DNA from: Naegleria lovaniensis
Taxonomy: Eukaryota; Heterolobosea; Eutetramitea; Acrasida; Naegleriidae
Length of the DNA: 64,000 nt
Assembly (NCBI RefSeq): GCF_003324165.1
Contig: NW_025407868.1
Location: 62,001 to 126,000, forward strand
Direction of reading: 5' to 3'
Shown: positions 45,003-54,917 of the stretch, piece by piece
Layout: every line of letters starts with the position of its first letter
Position numbering within the stretch: the first letter of the stretch is position 1
Translations under genes and position numbers: made by a program
The notes under the pieces: generated by a model
Databases searched by the model: none
Told to the model about the DNA's origin: nothing
What the model saw: only the letters and a program-made list of their open reading frames with translations

Positions 45003-47828
45003 TTAAGATGTCCACAATCGAATCGTCTTATCACTTCCAGCAGTAAATATCCATGGTTGAATGGGATGGAATTTACAATCCAATACACCCAAATGAGATC
45101 GTTTCTTGTGTCCACGTAAAATCTTGACAGGTACAATCATGGTTTCCTTAGTCCAATCCTCAGGATAGACTTGTCCATGAAACACATTACATGTGGTATC
45201 ATCACTACAGGTTGCAAAAAGAGGATATCTCTTATGGAAATCCACACATCGAATGGCACGTGAATGAAATCTCATCGTCTTGTAAGGATGTGAAGATATG
45301 GCCAAATCAAACCATTCCATTCTCTCATCAAATCCACCAATCAATACATGTTCTCCACTGGGATGTATGGCAATCGATGAAACATAATTACATTTCTGTC
45401 CTTTCAACTTCTTTGAGAGTCTTTGTGATTGTAAATTATAAATTCTCACCATCGATGTACTCACAACATAAAAATGTGGTTTTTTAGGATGGAACAATAC
45501 TCGAATGAATTTCTGAGAAGCATTTCGAACCTTGACATTTTCTTTGAATACTTTTTGTGAAGAACGATGAGATAATTGATGAATGAGAACTCCTTGAGAG
45601 TACGAGTTGGGTGCCAATGATGCAAAATAATCTCCTTTTTGATGCCAAGTGACTTGAGTGACTCGAGATTTGTGAATAATTTGACACATGATACCATCTC
45701 TTCGTTTCACAATCGATGATGCATCGGAAGAGGTTTGACGATAGAATTTCCAAGTGACGAGTTTGATTTTACGACCTTTTCGACTCTTACTCTCAATATC
45801 ACGTTCTTCTTCATTGTCATGTTCATCGTTGTTGTTGTCATGTTCATCGTTGTTGTCATCTTCTTCTTCTTGTTGTTGATCATCTTCTTCATCATCTGAA
45901 ATATCATATTCATCCATACGTTCAGAATCAAATCCCTTCTGAGGGAATAACTCTTCAGTCAATTCATTACAGAGTTCATTTCCACTTTCTTCAGGTTGAA
46001 TTAAAAACACTGAACTACCCACAGCCACAGCAAATAAATTAAGTTTAGCATTGGGATTCCATTCTACCCATTTTGGAACATTTTCAATATTACCATCAAG
46101 TCCGACACGTTGAGGTTTTTGTTGAGCATTCTTGTCCGTGTCACGATTTGTAGTAGTGGTGGTGTTGGTGTTGGTGGTATTGTTTGGACGGTCTTCCGTA
46201 CTAGTAGTAGTATTATTATTATTAGTAGTAGTAGTAGAAGTCAAAGCCTCACGTTGAGCCTCTGATGGAGGATTCGTGGTGGTGGTGGTATTGTAATGCA
46301 AAAAATTCCAAACACGACGACAACGTCCAGTCTCAACCTCCCACAATCGTACCGTACCATCTTCATCGGAACAAGAGACTAACCATTTACCAGTAGGATC
46401 TACACTAATACTTCTCACCATACCTTCATGTCCTTCATAGATGAGTGATTGTATTTCTGGATAGGGTCTTAATTGTTCAGGACGAGGTAATTGAGGAAGT
46501 AAGGTATCGGGATCTTCAATATACTTCTTTTTCGTGGGTTGAACACGAGGTGCCAAATACAAATCCATACATCGTTCAAAACGTTCTTGAATAAACTTGT
46601 CATAGACTGGAACACTTCTCAACGATTCATAAATCTTGTATTTGAATTCTTTTCCTTCTTTAGCCTTTTCAGGAATATATTCAGGTGGTGGATTGTAGGA
46701 TAAATTATGACCTGGTAATTTCTCTTTAGGAGGTGGTAGAATACCAATTCGAGCAATTTTCTCGCCAATAATTTGTCCATCTTCACCCCACATTAAATAG
46801 ACAGATTCTTTCTTTTGTTTCTCTTTGATTTGATTCATGAGAGCAGGATTTCTCTTAAATCTCAATGCAATCTTGGAAATTAATTTTCTTTCAGATTTAT
46901 CAGGTAGAAAATGTTCTTTGGGAACTGGATTACCATATAAAGGAAAACGAGAATCTAATTTGACATATTCAACATAATCCTTGTATGGATCATATCCAGG
47001 TGGGAATTGACCTTTCACTCCAACATTGATAATAGTCTCTAAATCTTGATTCGACAATACATGTTCTCGATCATTAATTTCATCATAGACTGTTCTCAAA
47101 TAATTTGGATCATCATGTTTAGCAATTAAATGATCCAATGCATCTTTTTGTTTTCGTTTCAAGATTCTATTTCCATTTCTGTCATACCCAATATGGTCAT
47201 ATTCTTCATACCATTCTAATGGAACATTACCAATGGTATTAATCATGGATTCATCTTCAGAAGAGTCATCACTATCATGGACATCATCAAAGAGAGATTT
47301 TTTAGTACTGTTGTTCTTCTCAGTATTTTGAGACTCTTTGGAATGTTGTTGAGAATTCTTTTTCAAAGACCTTTCATACCAAGTCAAAGGCTTTTCATCA
47401 TTAATGGAAGAGAGATTGGTGAAACTTTCAAAGACTTTAACATCCTCTTCATCACTGTCATCAATTGTGTCCTCGAGGAGATGATCATCTTCCTCTCTTT
47501 CAATATCTTCTTCATCACTCAGATAAACATCATCATTTTCATCATCGGTATTACTCACTGATGAAGAGCTGCTGGATTTGTTATTTAATTGTTCTGCACC
47601 ACGAGATGAAATTGCTTCCGAAGATTCATCATCTGAAGAAGAAATGTGTTGTTCAATTTCTTCTTCTTCATCATTAAATTCAACTTGAGGTAAGTCTTTG
47701 ATTGATGATGCTGTTTTTGTGAATCCATATCGTTCTGGATTGTTCTTCACCAAAGACTCGGAATCATGATTGGTTGAATCTTCATGACTTGCACTCGATG
47801 ATTTTGCTTGTTGGAGTTTTCTCTTCAT
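45003..47828 (-). CDS. BOP1: BOP1/ERB1 ribosome biogenesis WD40 protein (~941 aa)
   Basis: BOP1/Erb1 is part of the PeBoW complex needed for 27S/32S pre-rRNA processing and 60S maturation. An acidic Ser-rich N-terminus (~1-190) leads to the BOP1NT region: TIGNVPLEWYEEYDHIGYDR (~205-224), IINVGVKGQFPPGYDPYKDY, YGNPVPKEHFLPDKSERKLI, YLMWGEDGQIIGEKIARIGI. WD40 repeats follow (YEGHEGMVRSISVDPTGKWL, GTVRLWEVETG ... AGSDKTIRLWTS at the very end). Thr/Asn-rich and acidic inserts between repeats explain the extra length over human BOP1 (746). Seven As precede the ATG. It is divergent from the DDHD gene (175 bp). Confidence 0.95.
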   Translation of the reverse strand: MKRKLQQAKSSSASHEDSTNHDSESLVKNNPERYGFTKTASSIKDLPQVEFNDEEEEIEQHISSSDDESSEAISSRGAEQLNNKSSSSSSVSNTDDENDDVYLSDEEDIEREEDDHLLEDTIDDSDEEDVKVFESFTNLSSINDEKPLTWYERSLKKNSQQHSKESQNTEKNNSTKKSLFDDVHDSDDSSEDESMINTIGNVPLEWYEEYDHIGYDRNGNRILKRKQKDALDHLIAKHDDPNYLRTVYDEINDREHVLSNQDLETIINVGVKGQFPPGYDPYKDYVEYVKLDSRFPLYGNPVPKEHFLPDKSERKLISKIALRFKRNPALMNQIKEKQKKESVYLMWGEDGQIIGEKIARIGILPPPKEKLPGHNLSYNPPPEYIPEKAKEGKEFKYKIYESLRSVPVYDKFIQERFERCMDLYLAPRVQPTKKKYIEDPDTLLPQLPRPEQLRPYPEIQSLIYEGHEGMVRSISVDPTGKWLVSCSDEDGTVRLWEVETGRCRRVWNFLHYNTTTTTNPPSEAQREALTSTTTTNNNNTTTSTEDRPNNTTNTNTTTTTNRDTDKNAQQKPQRVGLDGNIENVPKWVEWNPNAKLNLFAVAVGSSVFLIQPEESGNELCNELTEELFPQKGFDSERMDEYDISDDEEDDQQQEEEDDNNDEHDNNNDEHDNEEERDIESKSRKGRKIKLVTWKFYRQTSSDASSIVKRRDGIMCQIIHKSRVTQVTWHQKGDYFASLAPNSYSQGVLIHQLSHRSSQKVFKENVKVRNASQKFIRVLFHPKKPHFYVVSTSMVRIYNLQSQRLSKKLKGQKCNYVSSIAIHPSGEHVLIGGFDERMEWFDLAISSHPYKTMRFHSRAIRCVDFHKRYPLFATCSDDTTCNVFHGQVYPEDWTKETMIVPVKILRGHKKRSHLGVLDCKFHPIQPWIFTAGSDKTIRLWTS

Positions 47829-48003
47829 TTTTTTTGACGAACGAAAATCAACAAAGACCTTGAACGACGATGATGATACTTTGAAAATTTTAAATCCTCT
47901 AACAACAACAATAATGAGGAGGACTCAAGAGTACTTGGACAACATAGTCATTCATTGGTTAATCAACCTTATTGAACTCGAGAACATTAAATTCTTCTGA
48001 AGG

Positions 48004-50038
48004 ATGAACTCGACTTGGAATCAAAACGGAAGGTTACTGAAGTTATTATTTCAAAAAATTATCTCTGTGCGTGTCATCATCCCTTGGATCAAAATGTTCA
48101 ATTGGCAATCCATGTTTCAAAACAACAATAACAACAACAACAACAAACATGATGCTTCCCTCTCGGAACTCAACAAGTTATCATCATCATCTTCTCATCA
48201 AACAACAACAACAAATCAAAACACTACCAACACTACCAACAACAACCATGATTTTGAAGTGATTCAAACCACCCCTTCCTCCAATCATCATCATGGATTG
48301 AATGACCACCACCACCACAATGATAATAACATCCATGTTGACCCTATCCATATTGACCCTATCCATATTGACCCTTCTGATGACTCTTCTCATATCCATC
48401 TCGTCATTCTCATTGCTGGTATGGGTGCAAGAAAGAATCATCCATTGAGTGAATCTGTCTTGATACCAGCTGGTAAATGGTTTGATATTTACAAGTGTCA
48501 ATTAGCCATGAAAGAATCCATTAATGCTCTCTTCAATCAATATGCATCGAATCAAGTGAAATCTCAATCTCCTCATATTCTTGTGAAATCCATTGATTAT
48601 TGTTCAACAGTGAGAGAAGAGGGAGGATATACGGACAAGTTAAATTTAGTCACCATGAAATCAGGTGTACAATTATTACGAACCATTGCCAATGAGAGTA
48701 TGATTGATGTATTAATGTATAATAGTGAAAAGATTAAGAAACAAATGCAATCTGTAGGTACAGTAGTATATGTGTTGTTGTTGTTGTTGTAATAATAATA
48801 ATTATTATTATTATATCCATCATTGAAATATTGTGAATGATTTTCATGGTGGTAATAATTATTAATTGATGAATTATTATATCCATCATTGAAATATTGT
48901 GAAATATTGTAAATGATTTTCATGATGGTATTATTGAATGAACACTCAGGTTGCAATTAAACAAATTAATGAAATATTGGATGAAATGAAAGGATTACCA
49001 GTGAAAACCATTTCCATTGTTGGTCATTCACTTGGATCTGTATTAGCCTTTGATATTTTATATCAACATCAACTCTCTGAAAATACATTATTGAAAAGAA
49101 CACCAACTCATTGTTTTTTATTGGGGTAAGTTGACAACAATTTTATGAATTTTTATGAATATTCTAATGGATGGAATGAATTTTTATGATTATTCTAATG
49201 TATGGAATGAATTATTATTACTTTCTAATATATACATGGGATGAACACAGATCTCCACTTGGATTATTTCTCACTATGGACATTCAAACCAATCATCGAG
49301 AATTAGAAGCTTTTCATTTTGTGAATCCAATTTCTGGTAAAAAACAATTATTAAGAGATTTACCAGTCTATCATTTGTATCATCCCTATGATCCTGTTGC
49401 ATATCGTTTAGATCCTCATTTAGATCCTAAATTTGCTAAATTTGATCCATTGAGTTGTAAGTAATAGTAGAAGTGATATGAATATATATATTTGTGATAT
49501 TGAATATATTTGTGTGATCATTATGAATATTTAAAAACTCATGTGTTTCATATATATACAATGTAAAATATTTTTGGTGATCTAAATGACACTTGTCAAT
49601 AATAATTCATATATAGTGGATTTCTTCAGTAAGAGAGCGAGACCACCCAGTCATCCAGTTGTTCAATTGACCAATGCTGTAAGTGTATAAAGATTCATCA
49701 TGAATGTGACATGACAATCGATCGGATTCAAATCTCTTTTTTTCAGTTCAATCAAATGTTAGTGACCTTTGGAATGGATACCAACAAAATTAATGATGAA
49801 TATCGTGAATTAATTAATCAATATGAAATGTATGTAGAAGAATTTTATCATGTTCTATATTCTATATACTGGAACAAATCATAGTATTGATCATGCACTT
49901 CCTGTCATGTCTGAAATTGTTATCAACGAGTACTTGTCAGCCAGTGATGTTCATTTGAGATATTGGAGTAATTCTGAAGTTGTTAGTTTTATTTTGGAAA
50001 AGTTAAATCTAATTTCAGTGGATCAGACGACCAATTAA
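48004..50038 (+). CDS. DDHD-domain phospholipase (PLA1-like, 6 exons, ~476 aa)
   Basis: Intracellular phospholipase A1 family (DDHD1/DDHD2/SEC23IP). Exons are 48004-48753, 48950-49125, 49251-49456, 49617-49678, 49747-49829 and 49885-50038, all in phase. The lipase block reads HLVILIAGMGARKNHPLSES (~residues 130-149), and the nucleophile elbow is GHSLGSVLAFDIL. The DDHD region starts SPLGLFLTMD and contains VYHLYHPYDPVAYRLDPHLD, then HALPVMSEIVINEYLSASDV and RYWSNSEVVSFILEKL, matching the family end. The N-terminus is Asn/His-rich low complexity with a small DPIHI repeat. The protein is shorter than animal members and lacks WWE and SAM domains. Introns 1-3 are long (196, 125 and 160 bp) and repetitive; 4 and 5 are short. 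Confidence 0.85.
48338..48376 (+). repeat. 15-bp tandem repeat (DPIHI)
   Basis: GACCCTATCCATATT is repeated in frame (VDPIHIDPIHIDP) in the low-complexity N-terminus of the DDHD protein. Confidence 0.8.
48807..48930 (+). repeat. Duplicated ~50-bp block inside DDHD intron 1
   Basis: attattatatccatcattgaaatattgtga at about 48808 recurs at about 48874, each followed by aatgattttcatgRtgg. The second copy carries an extra small insertion. Confidence 0.8.
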
Positions 50039-50270
50039 GTGTTTGAGCCATTACTGTTCGCTGATGACATTTATTCAACGAACTTTCTTCTTTGCCATGC
50101 ATTTTGGTTTTATGTTTTCGATCACTGGAGGATTATGATTTTTAACGATTGCTCTAATGTATCATGACAATTAAAAAATCTTAGAAAAGTGTCGGCACTT
50201 GCTTGTCAATGTTTTCAACACCTTTAATTTGATCGCTTAGAGTTAGGCAACAAATGTTTTTATAGGACCG

Positions 50271-51482
50271 TTAATTAGTATTATTACAATATTCTTGAGG
50301 TGGTGCAATTTCAGGAATTTTAAATAAATGGAATGTTTGAGATTCAAAAGCCTTCACATCATCATCACTTAATTTATGAAAATGATTGAGTATCACTCGA
50401 TCATCCACAACCTTTGGATCTATATCATATTGAGCAAAGAATCGTTCTCTCATTTTCTCTAATTGTTGTTCAAATGTGAGAATTTGAATATTCGTACTAC
50501 CACTCGTACTACCACTCGTACTACCACTCATACCACTACCACTCATATTACTACTACCTTGAGAAGAATTTGTTTGTAGATCATCCATGAATAAACCATT
50601 CGCGAGTTCTTGTTGTTTTTCCAATGCTTTTTTTCGAAGCATTTCATCGACTGCAGAGTCTCCTCCACTCGTACGACTACTACTACTCAATCGATCACTT
50701 GTTTTCAATCTTCGCATGGAAAATGGATCTTGAACACGTTGTGCTTGTTGCCACACCTGTTGCATGTCATAGTTGGATGATGTAGTTTTTCCTGATAAAT
50801 AATCAATAGCAGAATGATGAGGATGATTATTAATGGTATCTAAAGAGAATGATCCTCCAACAGATGAGAATGTACTTGTTGATTTGCTGAATGCATTCGT
50901 GTTGTTGTGTGATGAAAATTGAGAAAATCCACTCGAATTCGAAGGACGATGAGAATTCGAGTTCGTTGAAGAGTGTCCTTGAGTTGCACTTTGATAATAT
51001 GGATTGGCAGTTGTATGACTTGTGGTATTATTACTATTCGACGTTAAGAATGGTGATTGTGAAAAATTAGATTTTCCAAATTGTGCAGAAGAAGGTGTAA
51101 TTTGTGAGAAGGATGATTCGGAAAATGATTTGACATTGGGTCTTATAGAAGCAAAGGATGATTGTCCGAATTGATGTTGTTGTTGTTGTTGGGATTTGGA
51201 TGAAAAATTATAAGAGTTTGAGTTGTTGTTGTTGTTGGAAAAATTATGAGATCGATTGTTGCCAAAATTATTATTATTATTTGAATTGTAATTATTGAAT
51301 GAATGATTATTTCGATTGTTGTTGTTGTTGTTGTTGTAATTATTAAATGAATTATTTCTATTGTTTGAATTCTTGTATGAATTCTTGTTTGAATTGTTTC
51401 TTTGATTGTTGTTGTTGTTATTGTTGTAATTATTATTATTTCGTTGATTGTTGTTATTGTTGAAATGATTCTTCTTGTTCAT
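50271..51482 (-). CDS. Asn-rich FG protein, NUP42-like nucleoporin candidate (~403 aa)
   Basis: The N-terminal ~100 residues are almost all Asn/Ser/Arg/Tyr. Phe-Gly and F-x-F-type motifs follow (FGNNRS, QFGQSSFASI, QFGKSNFSQS). The C-terminus is ordered: LTFEQQLEKMRERFFAQYDI, DDVKAFESQTFHLFKIPEIA, PPQEY. The last block resembles the C-terminal element of NUP42/Rip1-type nucleoporins ('F..(K/Q)xFxLGKIPxxPPPxE'), which binds the mRNA export factor Gle1. The N-terminal CCCH zinc finger found in animal NUP42 is not seen. The identity is inferred and moderate. Its start is only 81 bp from the divergent membrane-protein gene. Confidence 0.55.
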   Translation of the reverse strand: MNKKNHFNNNNNQRNNNNYNNNNNNNQRNNSNKNSYKNSNNRNNSFNNYNNNNNNNRNNHSFNNYNSNNNNNFGNNRSHNFSNNNNNSNSYNFSSKSQQQQQHQFGQSSFASIRPNVKSFSESSFSQITPSSAQFGKSNFSQSPFLTSNSNNTTSHTTANPYYQSATQGHSSTNSNSHRPSNSSGFSQFSSHNNTNAFSKSTSTFSSVGGSFSLDTINNHPHHSAIDYLSGKTTSSNYDMQQVWQQAQRVQDPFSMRRLKTSDRLSSSSRTSGGDSAVDEMLRKKALEKQQELANGLFMDDLQTNSSQGSSNMSGSGMSGSTSGSTSGSTNIQILTFEQQLEKMRERFFAQYDIDPKVVDDRVILNHFHKLSDDDVKAFESQTFHLFKIPEIAPPQEYCNNTN

Positions 51483-51563
51483 GTTGTTGTTGAGTTATTT
51501 TTTTTTAAATTAAAATATAAATTCTAAAAAATGATTAAAATTATATATATAATATTAAAAAAA

Positions 51564-52265
51564 ATGTTATCCTCTTCTTCTTTTTTTCCTAGTGGTGGTG
51601 ATGACATGGGAAGGACCATGTCCCAGAGTCATTCTCTCACAAGACCATCATCATTTCCATCGGAACATGCATCCACCAACTTTTATGATCAACAACTTCC
51701 ACCTTCTTCTTATTATCAATTACACAATTCCTTGCATCGTGATCGATCTCAAGTATATTCCAATTCATTCGGAGAAGAATTTAATCAAATGAGTTATCGA
51801 TCATCATATCCACGAAGAATAGGATTGAATTCATCAACACAAAAACATTACAATCCACTCATTCATTTCTTTAAAGATTCTTCCGATTTGAAACATAAAA
51901 TATTATTATTCGTCTATTTCATAATTGGTTTAACTATAATGACACTATTTGGAAGGAATTTTCATCATAAGGAATGGAAAGTATTTAAAATGGTACGAGA
52001 TTTTATTCAACAATATGTCATGGGTGGTGTTTCTCATTCGAATCGTCAAGTGTCAAATCCATCGAATGAGAAACATTCCAATCTCCACTCGAAACATGTT
52101 TCAAAAACCCTTTTATCTAAATATGAAGAAGAATATTATGATTTTTATAAATCTTATTTAGAGAAACAAGAAAAGAAAAAGAAACAACAAGATTCTCGAA
52201 TACTTGCATCGAATATTGAAAAATATTGTTCACAATTTAAGAAGAGAACTGAACAGGATGAATGA
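51564..52265 (+). CDS. Unknown single-pass membrane protein (~233 aa)
   Basis: Not recognised. It starts MLSSSSFFPSGGDD at 51564 after seven As; the upstream ATG at 51531 is less likely. A Ser/Tyr/His-rich N-terminal half is followed by one clear transmembrane segment at about residues 113-130 (ILLFVYFIIGLTIMTLFG). The basic C-terminal part is helical (LLSKYEEEYYDFYKSYLEKQ, EKKKKQQDSR). No signal peptide, so type II or tail-oriented topology is possible. The gene is followed by two strong palindromes. Confidence 0.6.
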   Translation: MLSSSSFFPSGGDDMGRTMSQSHSLTRPSSFPSEHASTNFYDQQLPPSSYYQLHNSLHRDRSQVYSNSFGEEFNQMSYRSSYPRRIGLNSSTQKHYNPLIHFFKDSSDLKHKILLFVYFIIGLTIMTLFGRNFHHKEWKVFKMVRDFIQQYVMGGVSHSNRQVSNPSNEKHSNLHSKHVSKTLLSKYEEEYYDFYKSYLEKQEKKKKQQDSRILASNIEKYCSQFKKRTEQDE

Positions 52266-52284
52266 CCTTGTGTATACACAAGGT
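52265..52284. terminator. 20-bp perfect palindrome after the membrane-protein gene
   Basis: ACCTTGTGTATACACAAGGT is a perfect 20-bp palindrome whose first base is the last base of the upstream stop codon. It could form a cruciform or mRNA 3' hairpin, or bind a dimeric protein. The label 'terminator' is a guess. Confidence 0.4.
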
Positions 52285-52331
52285 TATGGATAAAGACTAC
52301 CGTGTGAATGTGGTTGGGTGATGAAGAAGAG

Positions 52332-52356
52332 ACTCATGCATATCATATGCATGAGT
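52332..52356. repeat. 12-bp-arm inverted repeat
   Basis: Arms ACTCATGCATAT (52332-52343) and ATATGCATGAGT (52345-52356) are perfectly complementary around one C. It lies 47 bp after the 20-bp palindrome. Confidence 0.85.
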
Positions 52357-52473
52357 GTGTGTGTGTGAGTTGTGTCACATAAAATAATTTACTGATGAAA
52401 AATCTCTCAATGGACATTGAATTTACAAAATTGAATTTACAAAATGATGATTCATTATGTGTGTGTGTGTGTA
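52351..52473. repeat. GT-dinucleotide tracts
   Basis: Two (TG)n runs, at about 52355-52367 and 52459-52472, lie in the convergent 3' intergenic region. Confidence 0.7.
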
Positions 52474-52530
52474 GATAGTAAAATCATGATTTTTTGATCA
52501 AAAACAATCATAAAAGTATCTTTTTCATCA

Positions 52531-52920
52531 TTATTCATCATCTAATTGAACTCTTCGTGTGAGACTCTTCTCGGAATGTTCAATCTTTGGTAATACAATT
52601 TCCAATTCATCATTTTCTAATCTTGCTTTGGCACCTTTGGTATCAATATATTTTGGTAAATGAATTTTCTTTGTAAATGGTCCTATATGATCGATCGAAT
52701 CACTGGTTTTAATATCTCCAGAAACAGTTAAAATATGATGAGAATCATCCATATCAATGATAAGATCTCGTTTCAATAGACCTTGAACTGCAAATCTTAA
52801 AATAACACTTGTTTCAGTGTGTGTGATGGTCATGGCAGGTGTTTTGTGTTGTGTCGAAGATGAATTTTGAGTGCAAGTGAGGAATAAATCGACCTCCATC
52901 GAATCGAGAATTTTGTTCAT
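52531..52920 (-). CDS. Small heat-shock protein (HSP20/alpha-crystallin), 129 aa
   Basis: The alpha-crystallin domain covers ~residues 30-118: VILRFAVQGLLKRDLIIDMD, HILTVSGDIK, GPFTKKIHLPKYIDTKGAKA, RLENDELEIVLPK. The family G-x-L motif appears as DELEIVLPK, with Gly-x-Leu replaced by Asp-Glu-Leu. The N-terminal arm is only ~25 residues, and no C-terminal I-x-I tail is obvious (RRVQLDDE ends the protein). Such short forms often make small oligomers; chaperone activity is inferred from the fold. Confidence 0.8.
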   Translation of the reverse strand: MNKILDSMEVDLFLTCTQNSSSTQHKTPAMTITHTETSVILRFAVQGLLKRDLIIDMDDSHHILTVSGDIKTSDSIDHIGPFTKKIHLPKYIDTKGAKARLENDELEIVLPKIEHSEKSLTRRVQLDDE

Positions 52921-53354
52921 GATTTTGTGGGAGAGCGAGTGACAAGTTCAGAGTGTCAATATTTTTTTTAATAAAAGTATTGAATTTGTTGCAACAAAGG
53001 TCTGTATTTGGTAATGGAATACATGAGGTACAAATTGGTGAGTTTCATTGTCAACAACATTGATATTCAAGACGCCAATGGTATGACGCAACTTGGTACA
53101 GTGTAATGGACTTGGTAAGGCCAAAAAATTTGTAATCAATAGAGCTTTCAAGCTCGTAAGTAATATCTCTCTCCGTTGTCAACAAACCGCCTTGAACAGT
53201 TCAAAAATAAAAAAACAACTACGATTTTGGACTTGTTGATCTGAAGCAGCCCAATTCCGATATTAGATCCTGAAGTTCTCTAATTCTAGGCCTATTCATT
53301 CAAACAACGACTCTTTTATTCGAGTATTGAGGAAAATTATTATTTTGTCTCATC
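52921..53354. other. Divergent intergenic region
   Basis: This 434-bp region lies between the HSP20 and DRC12 genes. A minus frame at 52948-53151 and a 30-codon plus frame near 53020 have no support. No clear heat-shock element (alternating nGAAn) was noticed. Confidence 0.35.
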
Positions 53355-54035
53355 ATGTCATCAAAAGCATCATCAGGAAAAGGCAACGCAAAGAACAAAA
53401 ACGCCAAAGCAGGAGAAAAAACTGAGGCTGACATCATACAAGAACAAAAAGAAGAAATTAAAAAGTTAAAGCTTCGTATTGAAACATTGGAACGATATAT
53501 GGTGCTGCGATCGGAACAAACACAAAAAGCAAGAGCATCAGAAATGGAAATGAAATCAAAACTATCTCAACTAGATGAGGACTTTGAGAAGGAAAAGATG
53601 GAGCGATTTCATATTGCCTCGGACATGATCCGACAATACAAGGCTCTTCAAAAAACCTTAATAGAAAAATTGAATGCAAGCGAACAAAAGAATACATCAC
53701 TGGCGGATCAATTGCATTTAGCAAAAGTAGCACTTCATGAAGTCAAAAAAGAAAAAGATCAAATCATTGAAATGAAACAACGAGAAATTGAAGAGCAACG
53801 ACAAAAGATGCAAAGTATGGTCGTTGAGTTCAGTAACATGTTGAAAGAAACGTTGGCCAAAATGGGAAATACGATTCAGCAAGAGAAAGAGTTCCAAGAT
53901 GATTCAACCTATAATTTAGTGAATAATTCAAGGCTGTTAGATTTCATTCCACCAGAAATGATTCAAAATTTGAAAATGACAGCCAATAATGCACCACCAT
54001 CTACTTCTCATCCAAACATTACAAATTCCAAGTAA
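53355..54035 (+). CDS. DRC12: Dynein regulatory complex protein 12 (CCDC153-like), ~226 aa coiled coil
   Basis: The nexin-dynein regulatory complex regulates axonemal bending. A Lys/Ala/Ser-rich N-terminus (SGKGNAKNKNAKAGEK) leads into a continuous coiled coil (~25-185). It shows the DRC12 order: LKLRIETLERYMVLRSEQTQ, KARASEMEMKSKLSQLDEDF, ASDMIRQYKALQKTL, then EIEEQRQKMQSMVVEFSNML, KETLAKMG. Length is near animal CCDC153 (~210). A disordered Asn/Pro/Ser tail ends it. It is the third of four cilium genes in this window. Assignment is by motif memory, so another DRC-type coiled coil is the alternative. Confidence 0.75.
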   Translation: MSSKASSGKGNAKNKNAKAGEKTEADIIQEQKEEIKKLKLRIETLERYMVLRSEQTQKARASEMEMKSKLSQLDEDFEKEKMERFHIASDMIRQYKALQKTLIEKLNASEQKNTSLADQLHLAKVALHEVKKEKDQIIEMKQREIEEQRQKMQSMVVEFSNMLKETLAKMGNTIQQEKEFQDDSTYNLVNNSRLLDFIPPEMIQNLKMTANNAPPSTSHPNITNSK

Positions 54036-54164
54036 ATATCATCATGACACAATTATTTTTCACTCCGACTGTTTTAAAACATTGAAGCCTTTGTAGAGTC
54101 TAGTATCATTCGAGCGTCTTGTACGGTGCCAATTATGGTTGTTTCAGAATATACGAGATGTGTT

Positions 54165-54503
54165 TTACAAATTAGCTCCTTGTACGTATTTCTTTTTTTC
54201 AAAATGCAAATCTGTTCTAGCCTGGCTCACATTAATGACTCTTGGACATCCATCTCTATCTTTCTCTTGCAACACACATGATTTACAATAATAGGCATCG
54301 GACACACCTTTTCCTCCACAAATAATACATTTACCTTGAAGACTTCCGTAATTACATTCATCACAAATATGAACTTTGGTGTGAGGTCTTACATAGGAAT
54401 CACAAATAACACATTTACCATCGCAATTTTTGCAAACCTTTCCGATGGCAATTCCAGGTTGTTTTCGGCACAAGATGAGATCGGTGTGATGACGAATGGA
54501 CAT
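54165..54503 (-). CDS. PHF5A: PHF5A / Rds3, SF3b spliceosome subunit (112 aa)
   Basis: PHF5A is a small zinc-knuckle subunit of SF3b in the U2 snRNP. The sequence is almost colinear with the animal protein and nearly the same length (110). It shows [74 protein letters not shown] and [14 protein letters not shown]. All cysteine pairs that build the three zinc sites are present. The tail [10 protein letters not shown] differs slightly. Single exon. Five As precede the ATG. Near-certain identification. Confidence 0.98.
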   Translation of the reverse strand: MSIRHHTDLILCRKQPGIAIGKVCKNCDGKCVICDSYVRPHTKVHICDECNYGSLQGKCIICGGKGVSDAYYCKSCVLQEKDRDGCPRVINVSQARTDLHFEKKKYVQGANL

Positions 54504-54917
54504 TTTTTAATTGTTGATGTATTTCGTTGGCTACTCCTTCATTGTTAGCAGCATTTATTTACACCAGGATCTTCAGTCTTGTTGATCCATAAGTATGGTG
54601 GTTGTCATCATGTAAGAAGAAAAGAGCACCAATTCGGTGATCCTCTTCAATCTAGTCTTGTCTTGCTCGTATGCAGAGATCGAAATTTCCAAACAAAAAA
54701 TTCAATTCGCAGTGGGTGTGTTGTATCAAACACAAAAACATCGCACTTTCACGGAAAGGATTCAACAATCATCATCAACTCTGCAAATATTTATTCTTCA
54801 AATATCCTCTAATAATTTAATCATCATCCTCCTAGATTCCCTTTCTCTCTTATAATTAACCATCTTTACTCTTCCAAATCATCATATTCAAACAACAACA
54901 ATAATAACAACAACAAA
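54504..54917. other. Divergent promoter region between PHF5A and CDC73
   Basis: This 414-bp AT-rich region contains only short, unconvincing open frames. Confidence 0.35.

Noticed and set aside
48597-48956. Minus frame with repeated SQYFNDGYNN
   Set aside because: Product of the duplicated block in DDHD intron 1.
52948-53151. 67-codon minus frame
   Set aside because: No recognisable domain; lies in a divergent promoter region.
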